From NCBI GenBank assembly GCA_965205275.1, contig OZ242168.1:1550001-1614000 (forward strand): 64,000 bases of DNA, given 5' to 3'. The notes beneath the pieces were generated by a model. The model did not search any database, was not told the DNA's origin, and worked only from the letters and a program-made list of their open reading frames with translations. Shown here in pieces: positions 33,997 to 42,463 of the stretch. The translations under genes were made by a program, and so were the position numbers. Source of the DNA: WTFY01 sp965205275 (GTDB lineage Bacteria > Pseudomonadota > Gammaproteobacteria > UBA4575). Each line of letters begins with the position of its first letter. Position 1 is the stretch's first letter.

Positions 33997-34821
33997 TTAA
34001 CCGTAACGGCCTGTAATATAATCTTCCGTCTGCTTCCGACTCGGGTTGGTAAACAACTGGTCCGTTGCGCCAAACTCGATAAGCTCTCCCAGATACAAAA
34101 AAGCCGTGTAATCTGAAACACGCGCAGCCTGTTGCATGTTATGGGTGACAATGACTACGGTGTAATTCTTCTTTAACTGGATAATCAGTTCCTCGATTTT
34201 CAGTGTTGAAATAGGGTCCAGCGCAGAAGCCGGCTCATCCAGTAAAATGACCTCGGGCTGTATCGCAATGGCACGTGCAATCACCAGGCGCTGCTGTTGC
34301 CCCCCCGATAAACCCAGGGCATTGTCCTGCAGCCGATCCTTGACTTCCTCCCATAACGCCGCACAGTACAGCGCCCATTCAACGCGCTCGTCCAGCACCC
34401 GTTTCTTATTCACACCCTGCAGCCGCAGTCCATAGGCAACATTTTCATACACGGTCTTGGGGAAAGGATTGGGTTTTTGAAACACCATACCCACCTGGCG
34501 GCGCAGTTCTGCCACATTGACCGATTTTTTATTGATATCCTTTCCGTGCAACAGCATCTTGCCCTCCAGCCTGACCACATCGATCAAATCGTTCATGCGG
34601 TTCATGCAACGTAACAGCGTGGACTTTCCGCATCCGCTGGGACCAATAAATGCAGTCACCCTTTTTTCAGGAACGACCATATTGATTCCGCGCAAGGCCT
34701 GACTGGCCCCGTAATAAAGACCAAAATCCTTGCACTCGAAGCATGTCTGTTCCGTTTCCAGTTTCGGGCTTGCCCGGTTAAGAAGCACGTCTTGTGATAT
34801 TTGTGGTGCGACCATAGTCAT
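33997..34821 (-). CDS. pstB: Phosphate ABC transporter ATP-binding protein PstB
   Basis: PstB drives high-affinity phosphate import. The protein (274 residues from the chosen start) has Walker A GPSGCGKST, the Q-loop region MVFQKPNPFPKTVYENVAYG, signature LSGGQQQR, Walker B VILLDEPASALDP and the H-loop VTHNMQQ. The ATG at 34821 (MTMVAPQI) has AAGGAA close upstream; an in-frame ATG ten codons earlier is also possible. It follows pstA by about 58 bp. Confidence 0.96.
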   Translation of the reverse strand: MTMVAPQISQDVLLNRASPKLETEQTCFECKDFGLYYGASQALRGINMVVPEKRVTAFIGPSGCGKSTLLRCMNRMNDLIDVVRLEGKMLLHGKDINKKSVNVAELRRQVGMVFQKPNPFPKTVYENVAYGLRLQGVNKKRVLDERVEWALYCAALWEEVKDRLQDNALGLSGGQQQRLVIARAIAIQPEVILLDEPASALDPISTLKIEELIIQLKKNYTVVIVTHNMQQAARVSDYTAFLYLGELIEFGATDQLFTNPSRKQTEDYITGRYG

Positions 34822-34879
34822 ACTTTCCTTAACTCCTGAAAAGCTTTGCATATTTAGCGGTACCCGGCAATAAACCGGC

Positions 34880-36562
34880 CTAGTTTTGTTCCAGGTTTTT
34901 GTGTTTTTCCCGCAAATGGTTCCGTATATAGATTGCAGAAAGATTCAAAATAACAATCACCACTACCAGTATCAATGCGGTGGCATACACGAGCGGACGG
35001 GCGGCTTCTACATTGGGGCTTTGAAACCCTACATCGTAGATATGGAATCCCAGATGCATGAATTTGCGTTCCAGATGTACAAAAGGCGCATTCATATCCA
35101 CCGGCAGGGAAGGTGCCAGTTTCACGGCACCTACCAGCATCAGGGGCGCCACCTCTCCGGCCGCACGCGCAACGGCCAGGATCAAACCCGTCATCATCGC
35201 AGGACTTGCCATGGGCAACACCGTTCGCCACAGAGTTTCGGCCTTGGTTGCACCCAGTGCCAGCGAACCTTCGCGCACTGCCCGGGGAATGCGCGACAGT
35301 CCTTCCTCGGTGGCAACGATCACAACGGGTACCGTCAGTAATGCCAGTGTCAGTGACGCCCAGAGCACGCCGCCGGACCCGAAGGTCGGAGACGGCAGGG
35401 CTTCACGGTAAAAAAGTTCATCGATGGTGCCGCCGACCACATACACGAAAAAGCCAAGCCCGAACACCCCGTACACAATGGAAGGCACCCCCGCCAGGTT
35501 ATTGACCGAGATCCTGACCAGGCGCGTGATAAAGCCCTGATGTGCGTATTCGCGCAGATAAATGGCTGCAATGATGCCAAACGGCGCTACAATGATCGAC
35601 ATCAGCATCACCATGACAACGGTACCGAAAATGGCCGGAAAAATTCCGCCTTCCGTATTCGCCTCACGCGGGTCATCCGTGACGAACCCCCAGAATGTCT
35701 TGACGTAGAAAACAATTTTCTCACCCAGGCTCATCGCGTTGGGCCGATAGGCCTTGACCACATTGGAAAGCTTGATTTCAACCTCGTCACCGGTCATGAC
35801 GCGCACCGTAATGCTGTCACGCGAGATTTCCCGATACAGGGTATCCAGTTCCGCCTTCAACCCCTCGTATTCACGGATATATTCATCCTGTCTGGCTGCA
35901 ATCTGGTCATAATGCCCCGGTTTCGCTACCCCTTTCAGTTCCAGCCCCCGTTTCTTGAGACGCAGCTTTTCAAGCTGGAAGTTGATTGCCCCGATTTGTA
36001 CTTTCTCAATATGTCCGATACGCTCCTGGAATTCTGCCACGCGGTGCAGTCGAAACCCCAACTCGTCCCACATGGCCGCACCGGCAACATTCACTGTTTT
36101 GCCGGCCTCTTTCACAGCGCTCAGGTAGCCATAAAAATTTCCCCATTGCGTGCGTTCCAGCACAATCACGTCTTCCGGAATTTTCACGCTCTTTTCGTTG
36201 GGTGCAACCGTAAGCATGAAATCGACGCCCAGTACTTCACGAATGCCGACCTTGATCAGGCTGCGCTCAATGAGATCCTGGTCACTGTCCAGTTCGATCC
36301 CGGACTCAATAATCCGCTTCCGGGGGACCTCTTCCGTTTCCACCCGCTCACCCACAATCTGCACGATGCTGGTACCGTTATCGTATTCGATCTCATATAC
36401 CGTCTTGGGCCAGAAATGGCCCAGGCCGCGCATGGCAATCAGCAACAGCAGCCCGGCCACCATAATCATGCTGACGGCCACCGCCCCCGCATTCATCCAT
36501 ACCCAAGGCTGGCCGGATGATATGAACGACTTGAAATTGCTCTGATTCGTTTGGTTCGACAT
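34880..36562 (-). CDS. pstA: Phosphate ABC transporter permease PstA, long form
   Basis: PstA is one of two permease subunits. The 560-residue protein is about twice the E. coli length (296). A first membrane helix (about 24-44) is followed by a large hydrophilic domain (about 50-270, with a helical Glu/Lys/Arg-rich segment near 160-235), then six helices with the ABC permease EAA-type loop (VREGSLALGATKAETLWRTVLP in parts). Such long PstA forms occur in Vibrio, Shewanella and other gammaproteobacteria together with a long PstC, as here. Confidence 0.93.
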   Translation of the reverse strand: MSNQTNQSNFKSFISSGQPWVWMNAGAVAVSMIMVAGLLLLIAMRGLGHFWPKTVYEIEYDNGTSIVQIVGERVETEEVPRKRIIESGIELDSDQDLIERSLIKVGIREVLGVDFMLTVAPNEKSVKIPEDVIVLERTQWGNFYGYLSAVKEAGKTVNVAGAAMWDELGFRLHRVAEFQERIGHIEKVQIGAINFQLEKLRLKKRGLELKGVAKPGHYDQIAARQDEYIREYEGLKAELDTLYREISRDSITVRVMTGDEVEIKLSNVVKAYRPNAMSLGEKIVFYVKTFWGFVTDDPREANTEGGIFPAIFGTVVMVMLMSIIVAPFGIIAAIYLREYAHQGFITRLVRISVNNLAGVPSIVYGVFGLGFFVYVVGGTIDELFYREALPSPTFGSGGVLWASLTLALLTVPVVIVATEEGLSRIPRAVREGSLALGATKAETLWRTVLPMASPAMMTGLILAVARAAGEVAPLMLVGAVKLAPSLPVDMNAPFVHLERKFMHLGFHIYDVGFQSPNVEAARPLVYATALILVVVIVILNLSAIYIRNHLREKHKNLEQN

Positions 36563-36584
36563 ACGCTACCCGTAGACTGATTAC

Positions 36585-38864
36585 CTAAAGCGTGCTGTAC
36601 TTTTCCCGCAGCCGCTGACGGACGATTTCTGCGATGGTGTTGAAGAAGAACGTAAACACAAACAGTACCAGCGCCGCCAGAAACAGGATTCTGAAATGTG
36701 TACTGTCCACTTCGGACTCCGGCAGTTCTACCGCGACGTTGGCAGAAAGCGTGCGCATCCCCTCAAAGATACTGAAATCCATCACCGGAGTATTGCCGGT
36801 GGCCATCAGTACAATCATGGTTTCACCTACGGCGCGCCCGAGTCCGATCATGGTTGCAGAAAAAATACCGGGACTTGCAGAAGGCAGCACGACCCGTACC
36901 AGGGATTGCCAGGACGTCGCCCCCAGCGCCAGAGACCCCGAGGTCAGATGTTTCGGTACGCTGAACACTGCATCTTCGGCAATGGAAAAAATGGTCGGGA
37001 TGACTGCAAATCCCATTGCGATGCCAATGATAATCGAGTTTCTCTGGTCGTACCCGATCCCCAGGGTATCGGTAATCCATATTCTCATGTTGCCGTCAAA
37101 CAATGTGTTTTCCATCCACGGGCTCAGTATCAGGGCCACCCATCCGCAGATCATGACCACGGGGATCAGCAGACCTGCCTGCCAGCCATCAGGAACGAGC
37201 AACTTGATGCGGTCCGGGAGATGCCACCAGATCAGGCTTGCCACAAACATCCCGGCCGGGATGGCCAGCAGGCAGACAAATATTCCCGGCAGATGGGACT
37301 CTACGAAAGGTGCCAGCCAGAGGCCCGCCAGAAACCCCAGGATCACGGTAGGCAGTGCCTCCATGACTTCAATGGTGGGTTTGACGATGCCCCGCATTTT
37401 CGGTGCCATAAAATAGGCCGTGAAGACTGCCCCGCAGATGGCAAGCGGCATCGCCAGCAGCATGGCATAGAATGCCGCCTTGAACGTTCCAAAGGTCAGG
37501 GGGGTCAGACTGAATTTCGGCTCGAAATCACTCGATGCCGAGGATGACTGCCATATGTAGTCCGGTTCCGGGTAGCTCTCGTACCAGACCTTGCCCCAGA
37601 TTGAACTGAATGAGACCTCCGGATGCTCACTGTCAAGTTTCCAGACGTGCAGTTGGCCGGTGCTGTCTTCAGCCAGGATCTTGTCGCTTCTCGGTGCGAT
37701 GCTCAGGTGCAAAAGCGGATGATCTGCGATACCTTCGGTAAGCAAATGCCGGGATGCCGTGGTGTGGAAAATGGAAACCCTGCCGACCTCATCGGCGACC
37801 AGAAATCCCTTGCGCAACCGTTCGGTGGTGATCGCCGAGATTTTCGCGCCCCCGCTGCTGAATTTCCTGATCTCAGTCAGGTGCTGATTGCTATCCTCAT
37901 CGCGTACCAGAAACAGCTGATGAACCGTGCCCCGGTCATCGCCAAGCAATACCGATATTCCGCCAACCAGAAATTCAAACGAGGCAGGCAGGCGGCCTTC
38001 ATCCAGAGGCGAAACATCCTCGACATGTACGGGCTTGTCCCCGGAGCGGATATCATACAAGGAGATCACACCCTCCTGATTCAGCAGATACAGCCATTGC
38101 CTTTCGGGCGACAACAATGCCTGCACCGGCGTATCGAAATAGGGCAGTCGCACCCGGCTGGCCAGCTCCAGTGTCATTTCATCTTCGTCCAAAAACGACG
38201 ATACCTTTTCATAGTCGATGAGGCTTGGACCGTCTTTGGTGTAGACAAAGATGGTCAATCCCTCTTCGTTGTCCCCTGCGGCAAAATGAGTCACTTCTTG
38301 ATTGCCGATTCCGAGATCGATGGGCGCCTCACCGTACGGAAAGGTAATACGGGGGATGATGGTGCGTCGGCCGTCGGCGTACTTCAGGGCATAGCTGTGC
38401 CGGAAAACCAGTATCTTTCCGGAGTCCAGCCCCAGGCCAATCATGTTCCTGTCAGGGTTGACGTGCGCCCAGCTGCGTACCTTGGTATTGAGATGCGCCA
38501 GAAGATTGATTTTCTGAACGGTCGTTCCGGTGTCCACATAAAAAAAGTGCACCCTGCCGTTCGCATCAAGACGCATGGCAATTTCCGCCTGCTCTTCTGT
38601 CGAATACAGCAAGGCGGGCGCGGCACTCGCCTCAGGCAGGGTGTAGCTTGAGACCGGGTGCAATTGCGCTCCCTTGAACAGGGGAAACACTACTGCAAAC
38701 AAAAAAATAAAGATGAGGACAATGGAACCGATGACGGCGATGCCGCCTGCACCGACCATATAACGGGCCAGAAAATCCCGTATGGAGCGCCTGTGCCACA
38801 GCGGCTTGTTGAACTCAAGTGGCTGGGGTACAACCCGCTTGGTGGAACCGGACTCCAGTGACAT
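36585..38864 (-). CDS. pstC: Phosphate ABC transporter permease PstC, long form
   Basis: The 759-residue permease partner of PstA is more than twice the E. coli length (319). After a first helix (about 37-61) comes a large soluble domain (about 70-440) with repeats of the kind WLYLLNQEGVISLYDI and RVSIFHTTASRHLL, which look like beta-propeller blades. The C-terminal third has the permease helices and the EAA loop (SGSLALGATSWQSLVRVVLP in parts). The extra domain should face the periplasm. It is paired with the long PstA, 22 bp downstream. Confidence 0.92.
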   Translation of the reverse strand: MSLESGSTKRVVPQPLEFNKPLWHRRSIRDFLARYMVGAGGIAVIGSIVLIFIFLFAVVFPLFKGAQLHPVSSYTLPEASAAPALLYSTEEQAEIAMRLDANGRVHFFYVDTGTTVQKINLLAHLNTKVRSWAHVNPDRNMIGLGLDSGKILVFRHSYALKYADGRRTIIPRITFPYGEAPIDLGIGNQEVTHFAAGDNEEGLTIFVYTKDGPSLIDYEKVSSFLDEDEMTLELASRVRLPYFDTPVQALLSPERQWLYLLNQEGVISLYDIRSGDKPVHVEDVSPLDEGRLPASFEFLVGGISVLLGDDRGTVHQLFLVRDEDSNQHLTEIRKFSSGGAKISAITTERLRKGFLVADEVGRVSIFHTTASRHLLTEGIADHPLLHLSIAPRSDKILAEDSTGQLHVWKLDSEHPEVSFSSIWGKVWYESYPEPDYIWQSSSASSDFEPKFSLTPLTFGTFKAAFYAMLLAMPLAICGAVFTAYFMAPKMRGIVKPTIEVMEALPTVILGFLAGLWLAPFVESHLPGIFVCLLAIPAGMFVASLIWWHLPDRIKLLVPDGWQAGLLIPVVMICGWVALILSPWMENTLFDGNMRIWITDTLGIGYDQRNSIIIGIAMGFAVIPTIFSIAEDAVFSVPKHLTSGSLALGATSWQSLVRVVLPSASPGIFSATMIGLGRAVGETMIVLMATGNTPVMDFSIFEGMRTLSANVAVELPESEVDSTHFRILFLAALVLFVFTFFFNTIAEIVRQRLREKYSTL

Positions 38865-38981
38865 ATTCTTGTTTGTCCGTTACGTTATGTGCACAGGTCT
38901 GCGCATGTTTTAAAAAAGACCCTGGGTTTGCAGGCCCGCAACCTGGTTCCTTCCAAGCTTATCGTTTTTATAATAGCAAGG

Positions 38982-39962
38982 TCAGAGTCCAAGGGATTCC
39001 AGGGCCTTGCTCGCTACCTTTGAAGGCAGCGGAATATAGCCGTCCTTGACAACCACCTTCTGGCCCTGAATCGCCAGTACCATCTTGATGAACTCACCTT
39101 CAAGAGGTGACAAAGGCTTTTCGGGCGCCTTGTTCACGTATACATACAGGAAACGCGCGAGTGGATATTTACCGGAAATCGCATTATCAGGAGTGGCCTC
39201 GACCTTGTCCGGCTCTGCGGTTTTCGACAGCGGTACGGCACGCACACCGGACGTCTTGTACCCGATACCGGAATAGCCTATACCGTTCAGCGAGGAAGAC
39301 ACAGACTGTACCACGGAGGCAGAACCCGGCTGTTCGTTTACGGTGGACTTGTAATCCCCCTTGCACAGCGCTTTCTTCTTGAAATAGCCGTAGGTGCCTG
39401 AAACGGAGTTACGCCCGAACAGCTGGATGTCGCGCTTGACCCAGTCCCCTTCCAGCCCGAGGTCACCCCAGACGTCCAGGTCCGCACTGTCGCCACACTT
39501 GCGGGTGCTGGAAAAAATCGCATCCACGTCTGCAATGGACATGCCCTTGATCGGGTTATCCTTGTGCACATAGACGGCCAGCGCATCGATTGCGACCGGA
39601 ACCGGGGTGGGCTTGTAGCCAAACTTCTTCTCAAATGCAGCAATCTCCTTGTCCTTCATCTTGCGGCTCATCGGTCCGAGACTGGAGGTGCCTTCTGTCA
39701 GGGCAGGCGGTGCCGTTGAGGAGCCCGCGGCCTGGATCTGGATGTTTACGTTAGGATAAAAACGCTTGTATTCTTCTGCCCAAAGCGTCATCAGGTTTGC
39801 CAGCGTGTCCGATCCTACACTCGACAAATTTCCGGAAACACCACTGGTCGCTGCATACTCTCCAAGACCGGCATCGACCTTGACTTCTGCCGATACAGAC
39901 ATGGACAACGCCAACAACGAGGCTATCAGCAGTGCATTACACTTACCCATGAGTGTGTACAT
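38982..39962 (-). CDS. pstS: Phosphate-binding protein PstS
   Basis: PstS is the periplasmic phosphate receptor. The 326-residue precursor has a signal peptide (LLIASLLALSMSVSA, cleavage likely after residue 25) and the PBP-type fold with SSVGSDTLANLM, QAAGSSTAPPAL, and RNSVSGTYGYFK, which provide the phosphate-binding Ser/Thr/Arg residues. The ATG at 39962 is placed seven bases after AAGGAG. It follows phoR by 122 bp with a candidate Pho box in between, so it has its own promoter. This PstS is of the proteobacterial type with a Cys pair (RKCGDSADLD and ALCKGDY). Confidence 0.95.
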   Translation of the reverse strand: MYTLMGKCNALLIASLLALSMSVSAEVKVDAGLGEYAATSGVSGNLSSVGSDTLANLMTLWAEEYKRFYPNVNIQIQAAGSSTAPPALTEGTSSLGPMSRKMKDKEIAAFEKKFGYKPTPVPVAIDALAVYVHKDNPIKGMSIADVDAIFSSTRKCGDSADLDVWGDLGLEGDWVKRDIQLFGRNSVSGTYGYFKKKALCKGDYKSTVNEQPGSASVVQSVSSSLNGIGYSGIGYKTSGVRAVPLSKTAEPDKVEATPDNAISGKYPLARFLYVYVNKAPEKPLSPLEGEFIKMVLAIQGQKVVVKDGYIPLPSKVASKALESLGL

Positions 39963-40024
39963 CTATAACTCCTTAGTTATGAAATTGCATGGTTATATCT
40001 GCACTATGGAATCCCAGTGTTACA

Positions 40025-40058
40025 AGCATATGGGCAAATTATTACAGTTTTGTGAAGC
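40025..40058 (-). promoter_or_regulatory. Candidate Pho box and -10 for pstS
   Basis: On the minus strand 40041-40058 reads GCTTCACAAAACTGTAAT, which matches 12 of 18 positions of the E. coli Pho box. Ten bases downstream is TATGCT (40025-40030) as the -10. This spacing is that of PhoB-activated promoters where the box replaces the -35. Confidence 0.55.
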
Positions 40059-40084
40059 TGCCAGGACTGTGGAATTTCAGGTTT

Positions 40085-41395
40085 TTATGCATCATTGAGA
40101 AGCAGGCGCCTGGCGGGAAAGCGGCAGGTGAACCGGGTGCCTCGACCAAGTTCACTGTGGATCAGTAGGCGGCCTTCATGTCTTTCGACCACATGCTTGA
40201 CGATGGACAGCCCCAGACCCGTGCCCCCTTTTTCACGTGAACGCCCGGCATCGACGCGGTAAAACCGTTCCGTCAGCCGGTCGATGTGCTCAGGGGCAAC
40301 CCCCTGCCCGGTATCTGTAACCGTCAACTCTGCCGAACCCTTTTCTTCCAATCTCCAGGCCACCCGGATGTCCGTGCCCGGCTCGGTATGCTTGATGGCA
40401 TTGTTGACCAGATTGGAGGCCGTGCTGTGGATTTCCTGCAGGTCGCCTTTCAGGCAGGCGTTCGTCTCAATGTGCACCTGGATGTCATGATCGCCGATTC
40501 CTGTGGACAGCTTTGCCTCCTTGACGACTTCCGTGATGATGGAAGCTACGGGGATTGCTTCAGTCTCCTTTGCTACCGCGGCAGTGGACTCGATGCATGA
40601 TAAAGCCAGCAGGTCCTCGACCAGTTGCTTCATGCGCTGAGCCTGGAGTTCCGCAGAACGGATCGCAGTCTCGCACTCCTCAGGAAGGCCCGGGTGTTCG
40701 GACAAGGCTTCCAGATAGCCAAGAATCACGGTCAGGGGAGTACGCAATTCATGCGAGGCATTGGATATGAAACTGCGCCGCATCTCATAAATACGTGCCG
40801 TTTGCGACATATCCTGTGCAATCAGGACCAGCCTGTCTTCGCCAAAAGGGATGATTCTGATGCTTAATTCCTTCGCGCCGGGAGTCGCACCCTGCACTTC
40901 CAGCGGCTCGTCGAACTTGCCGGTAAAAAAATAATCGGCAAAGGAGGGGTCGCGAAAAAGCTGCGTAATCCGCGTATGGATATCGCTGTTTAAATCGATT
41001 TGCAGCAGATCATGCGCGGCCTGGTTGGAAGACTGTATTTCGCCGGAGGCCTTCATCACGATGACCGCATCCGGAAGGGCGGCGATCATTTCGTTGAACT
41101 GATTGACAAATTCCTCCAGCGCATCCTGCCGAACCCTGTTTTTTTTCTGCAGGTCCACAATGCCGGAGACATACTGGTCGGCTATACCCAGATACTCGGG
41201 CGCATCATCGACCTGTGCACCGCTGTCGAGCCATTTTTTCAAGGTAACCAGTTGTCCGGCAGTCCACAGGCCATACACGATGAGACCGATGATGAAAAAC
41301 AACGGCAGATAGTCGCTCACCATGCCCAGAACGGTACAGGGTACAAATACGATCAGGACGCGATTAAATTCAGACAGCCATGTACTGAACGACAT
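40085..41395 (-). CDS. phoR: Phosphate regulon sensor histidine kinase PhoR
   Basis: PhoR phosphorylates PhoB under phosphate limitation. The 436-residue protein has two N-terminal membrane helices (about 10-26 and 29-47) without a large periplasmic loop, a linker, a PAS domain (about 100-200), HisKA with His215 in FISNASHELRTPL, and HATPase_c with N-box NLVNNAIKHT, DTGQGVAPEH and GGTGLGLSIVKHV. Its start overlaps the phoB stop (TAATG), so the two are coupled. Confidence 0.95.
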   Translation of the reverse strand: MSFSTWLSEFNRVLIVFVPCTVLGMVSDYLPLFFIIGLIVYGLWTAGQLVTLKKWLDSGAQVDDAPEYLGIADQYVSGIVDLQKKNRVRQDALEEFVNQFNEMIAALPDAVIVMKASGEIQSSNQAAHDLLQIDLNSDIHTRITQLFRDPSFADYFFTGKFDEPLEVQGATPGAKELSIRIIPFGEDRLVLIAQDMSQTARIYEMRRSFISNASHELRTPLTVILGYLEALSEHPGLPEECETAIRSAELQAQRMKQLVEDLLALSCIESTAAVAKETEAIPVASIITEVVKEAKLSTGIGDHDIQVHIETNACLKGDLQEIHSTASNLVNNAIKHTEPGTDIRVAWRLEEKGSAELTVTDTGQGVAPEHIDRLTERFYRVDAGRSREKGGTGLGLSIVKHVVERHEGRLLIHSELGRGTRFTCRFPARRLLLNDA

Positions 41396-42141
41396 TATTT
41401 TTTAGCTGAAAACCGGTACCCGTACCCGCGCACGGTCTGGATCATCTGGCCACAATCCAGGGGTTTAAGCAGTTTTCTCAAGCGCACGATATGCACGTCC
41501 ACGGTTCGTTCCTCAACGTACATGTTACGGCCCCATACGTAATCCAGCAACTGGGTGCGGGTGTAGACCCGATCAGGGTGGGTCATGAAAAACTCAAGCA
41601 GGCGAAACTCGGTCGGCCCCAGATTGATCAACTGCCCGTCCACGTAGACACGATGCGCCTTCGAGTCCAGCTTGATGGGACCGATACTGACCGAATCTTC
41701 GATGATCCCCGAACCCCTGCGCAAAACGGCACGAATCCGGGCCGATAGTTCCTTGACCGAAAATGGCTTGGTGAGGTAGTCATCCGCACCCGAATCCAGA
41801 CCGTCCACCTTGTCACGCTCTTCCACCCGCGCCGTGAGCATGATAATGGGTATTTCCTGGGTAGCCTCATTACGCTTCCATCTGCGCAACAGTTCCAGCC
41901 CGCTCACATCCGGCAGCATCCAGTCCAGCAGGACCAGGTCCGGCAAGTGCTCGGCTATCCGGGTTTCCGCAGAACGGCTGTCTTCCGCCTCATCGATCAG
42001 GTAGCCCTCCTGGCCGAGGGCAAAGGTCACCATCTCACGTATGGGGCGCTCATCCTCAACCAGCAGGATCCGCTTGCCGTTCATCGGCTGGACGTGTGGC
42101 CGGTACTTTTGCAGTGCTTCGGTTGCATTCTGATTTTGCAT
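41395..42141 (-). CDS. phoB: Phosphate regulon response regulator PhoB
   Basis: The 248-residue OmpR-type regulator has a receiver domain with the acidic pair in LLVEDERP, phospho-acceptor Asp73 (LLDWMLPD), Thr and Lys in TARV and TKPF, and a C-terminal winged helix (GPTEFRLLEFFMTHPDRVYTR in parts, TVDVHIVRLRKLL, TVRGYGYRF). The N-terminus has about 20 extra residues before the receiver; a start at the internal ATG (MNGKRILLVED) is possible, but the ATG at 42141 follows the candidate promoter well. A Pho box upstream suggests autoactivation. Confidence 0.95.
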   Translation of the reverse strand: MQNQNATEALQKYRPHVQPMNGKRILLVEDERPIREMVTFALGQEGYLIDEAEDSRSAETRIAEHLPDLVLLDWMLPDVSGLELLRRWKRNEATQEIPIIMLTARVEERDKVDGLDSGADDYLTKPFSVKELSARIRAVLRRGSGIIEDSVSIGPIKLDSKAHRVYVDGQLINLGPTEFRLLEFFMTHPDRVYTRTQLLDYVWGRNMYVEERTVDVHIVRLRKLLKPLDCGQMIQTVRGYGYRFSAKK

Positions 42142-42173
42142 AATGGTAGACCTGAGATAAAAACAAACACCCT

Positions 42174-42207
42174 ATTATTTTCAAGATTTGTTACACGGCT
42201 ATTACAT
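42174..42207 (-). promoter_or_regulatory. Candidate Pho box and -10 for phoB
   Basis: The minus strand at 42190-42207 reads ATGTAATAGCCGTGTAAC: two TGTAA half-sites 11 bases apart. Ten bases on is AATAAT (42174-42179), a five-of-six -10, 33 bases before the phoB ATG. Box-to-hexamer spacing is identical to that at pstS. Confidence 0.55.
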
Positions 42208-42342
42208 CTGCTCGGGGAAATAGCCCCGTTTGGACGGAATGTCGGGTATCGATTCATAGTTCAGTTCATCCATCCGGTTTGCGGCGGCCCGACTACGGTA
42301 TTCCAGTCTTTAAACATCCCAGGATAACTTGTCAGGCTCACT

Positions 42343-42393
42343 TCGTAACAAAACTATAACAATTTATTCACATCCATTTCATACAACTGTACA
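42343..42393 (+). promoter_or_regulatory. Candidate Pho-box array upstream of the porin gene
   Basis: Seven-base half-sites in 11-base phase begin at 42343 (TCGTAAC), 42354 (CTATAAC), 42365 (TATTCAC), 42376 (ATTTCAT) and 42387 (CTGTACA). The pairs 42343-42360 and 42376-42393 each match 12 of 18 Pho-box positions. No strong -10 follows at the expected distance. The rest of the phoB-porin gap (42142-42463) holds no gene. Confidence 0.4.
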
Positions 42394-42463
42394 AGGATGA
42401 CGCACTCTTGAATGTAAACCTAGATCAATCAGAGCAATTTATAGAAATCAGGGAGATTATCTC

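Noticed and set aside
36696..38651. Long plus-strand frames opposite pstC
   Set aside because: Shadows of the pstC coding strand; no domain or start signal.
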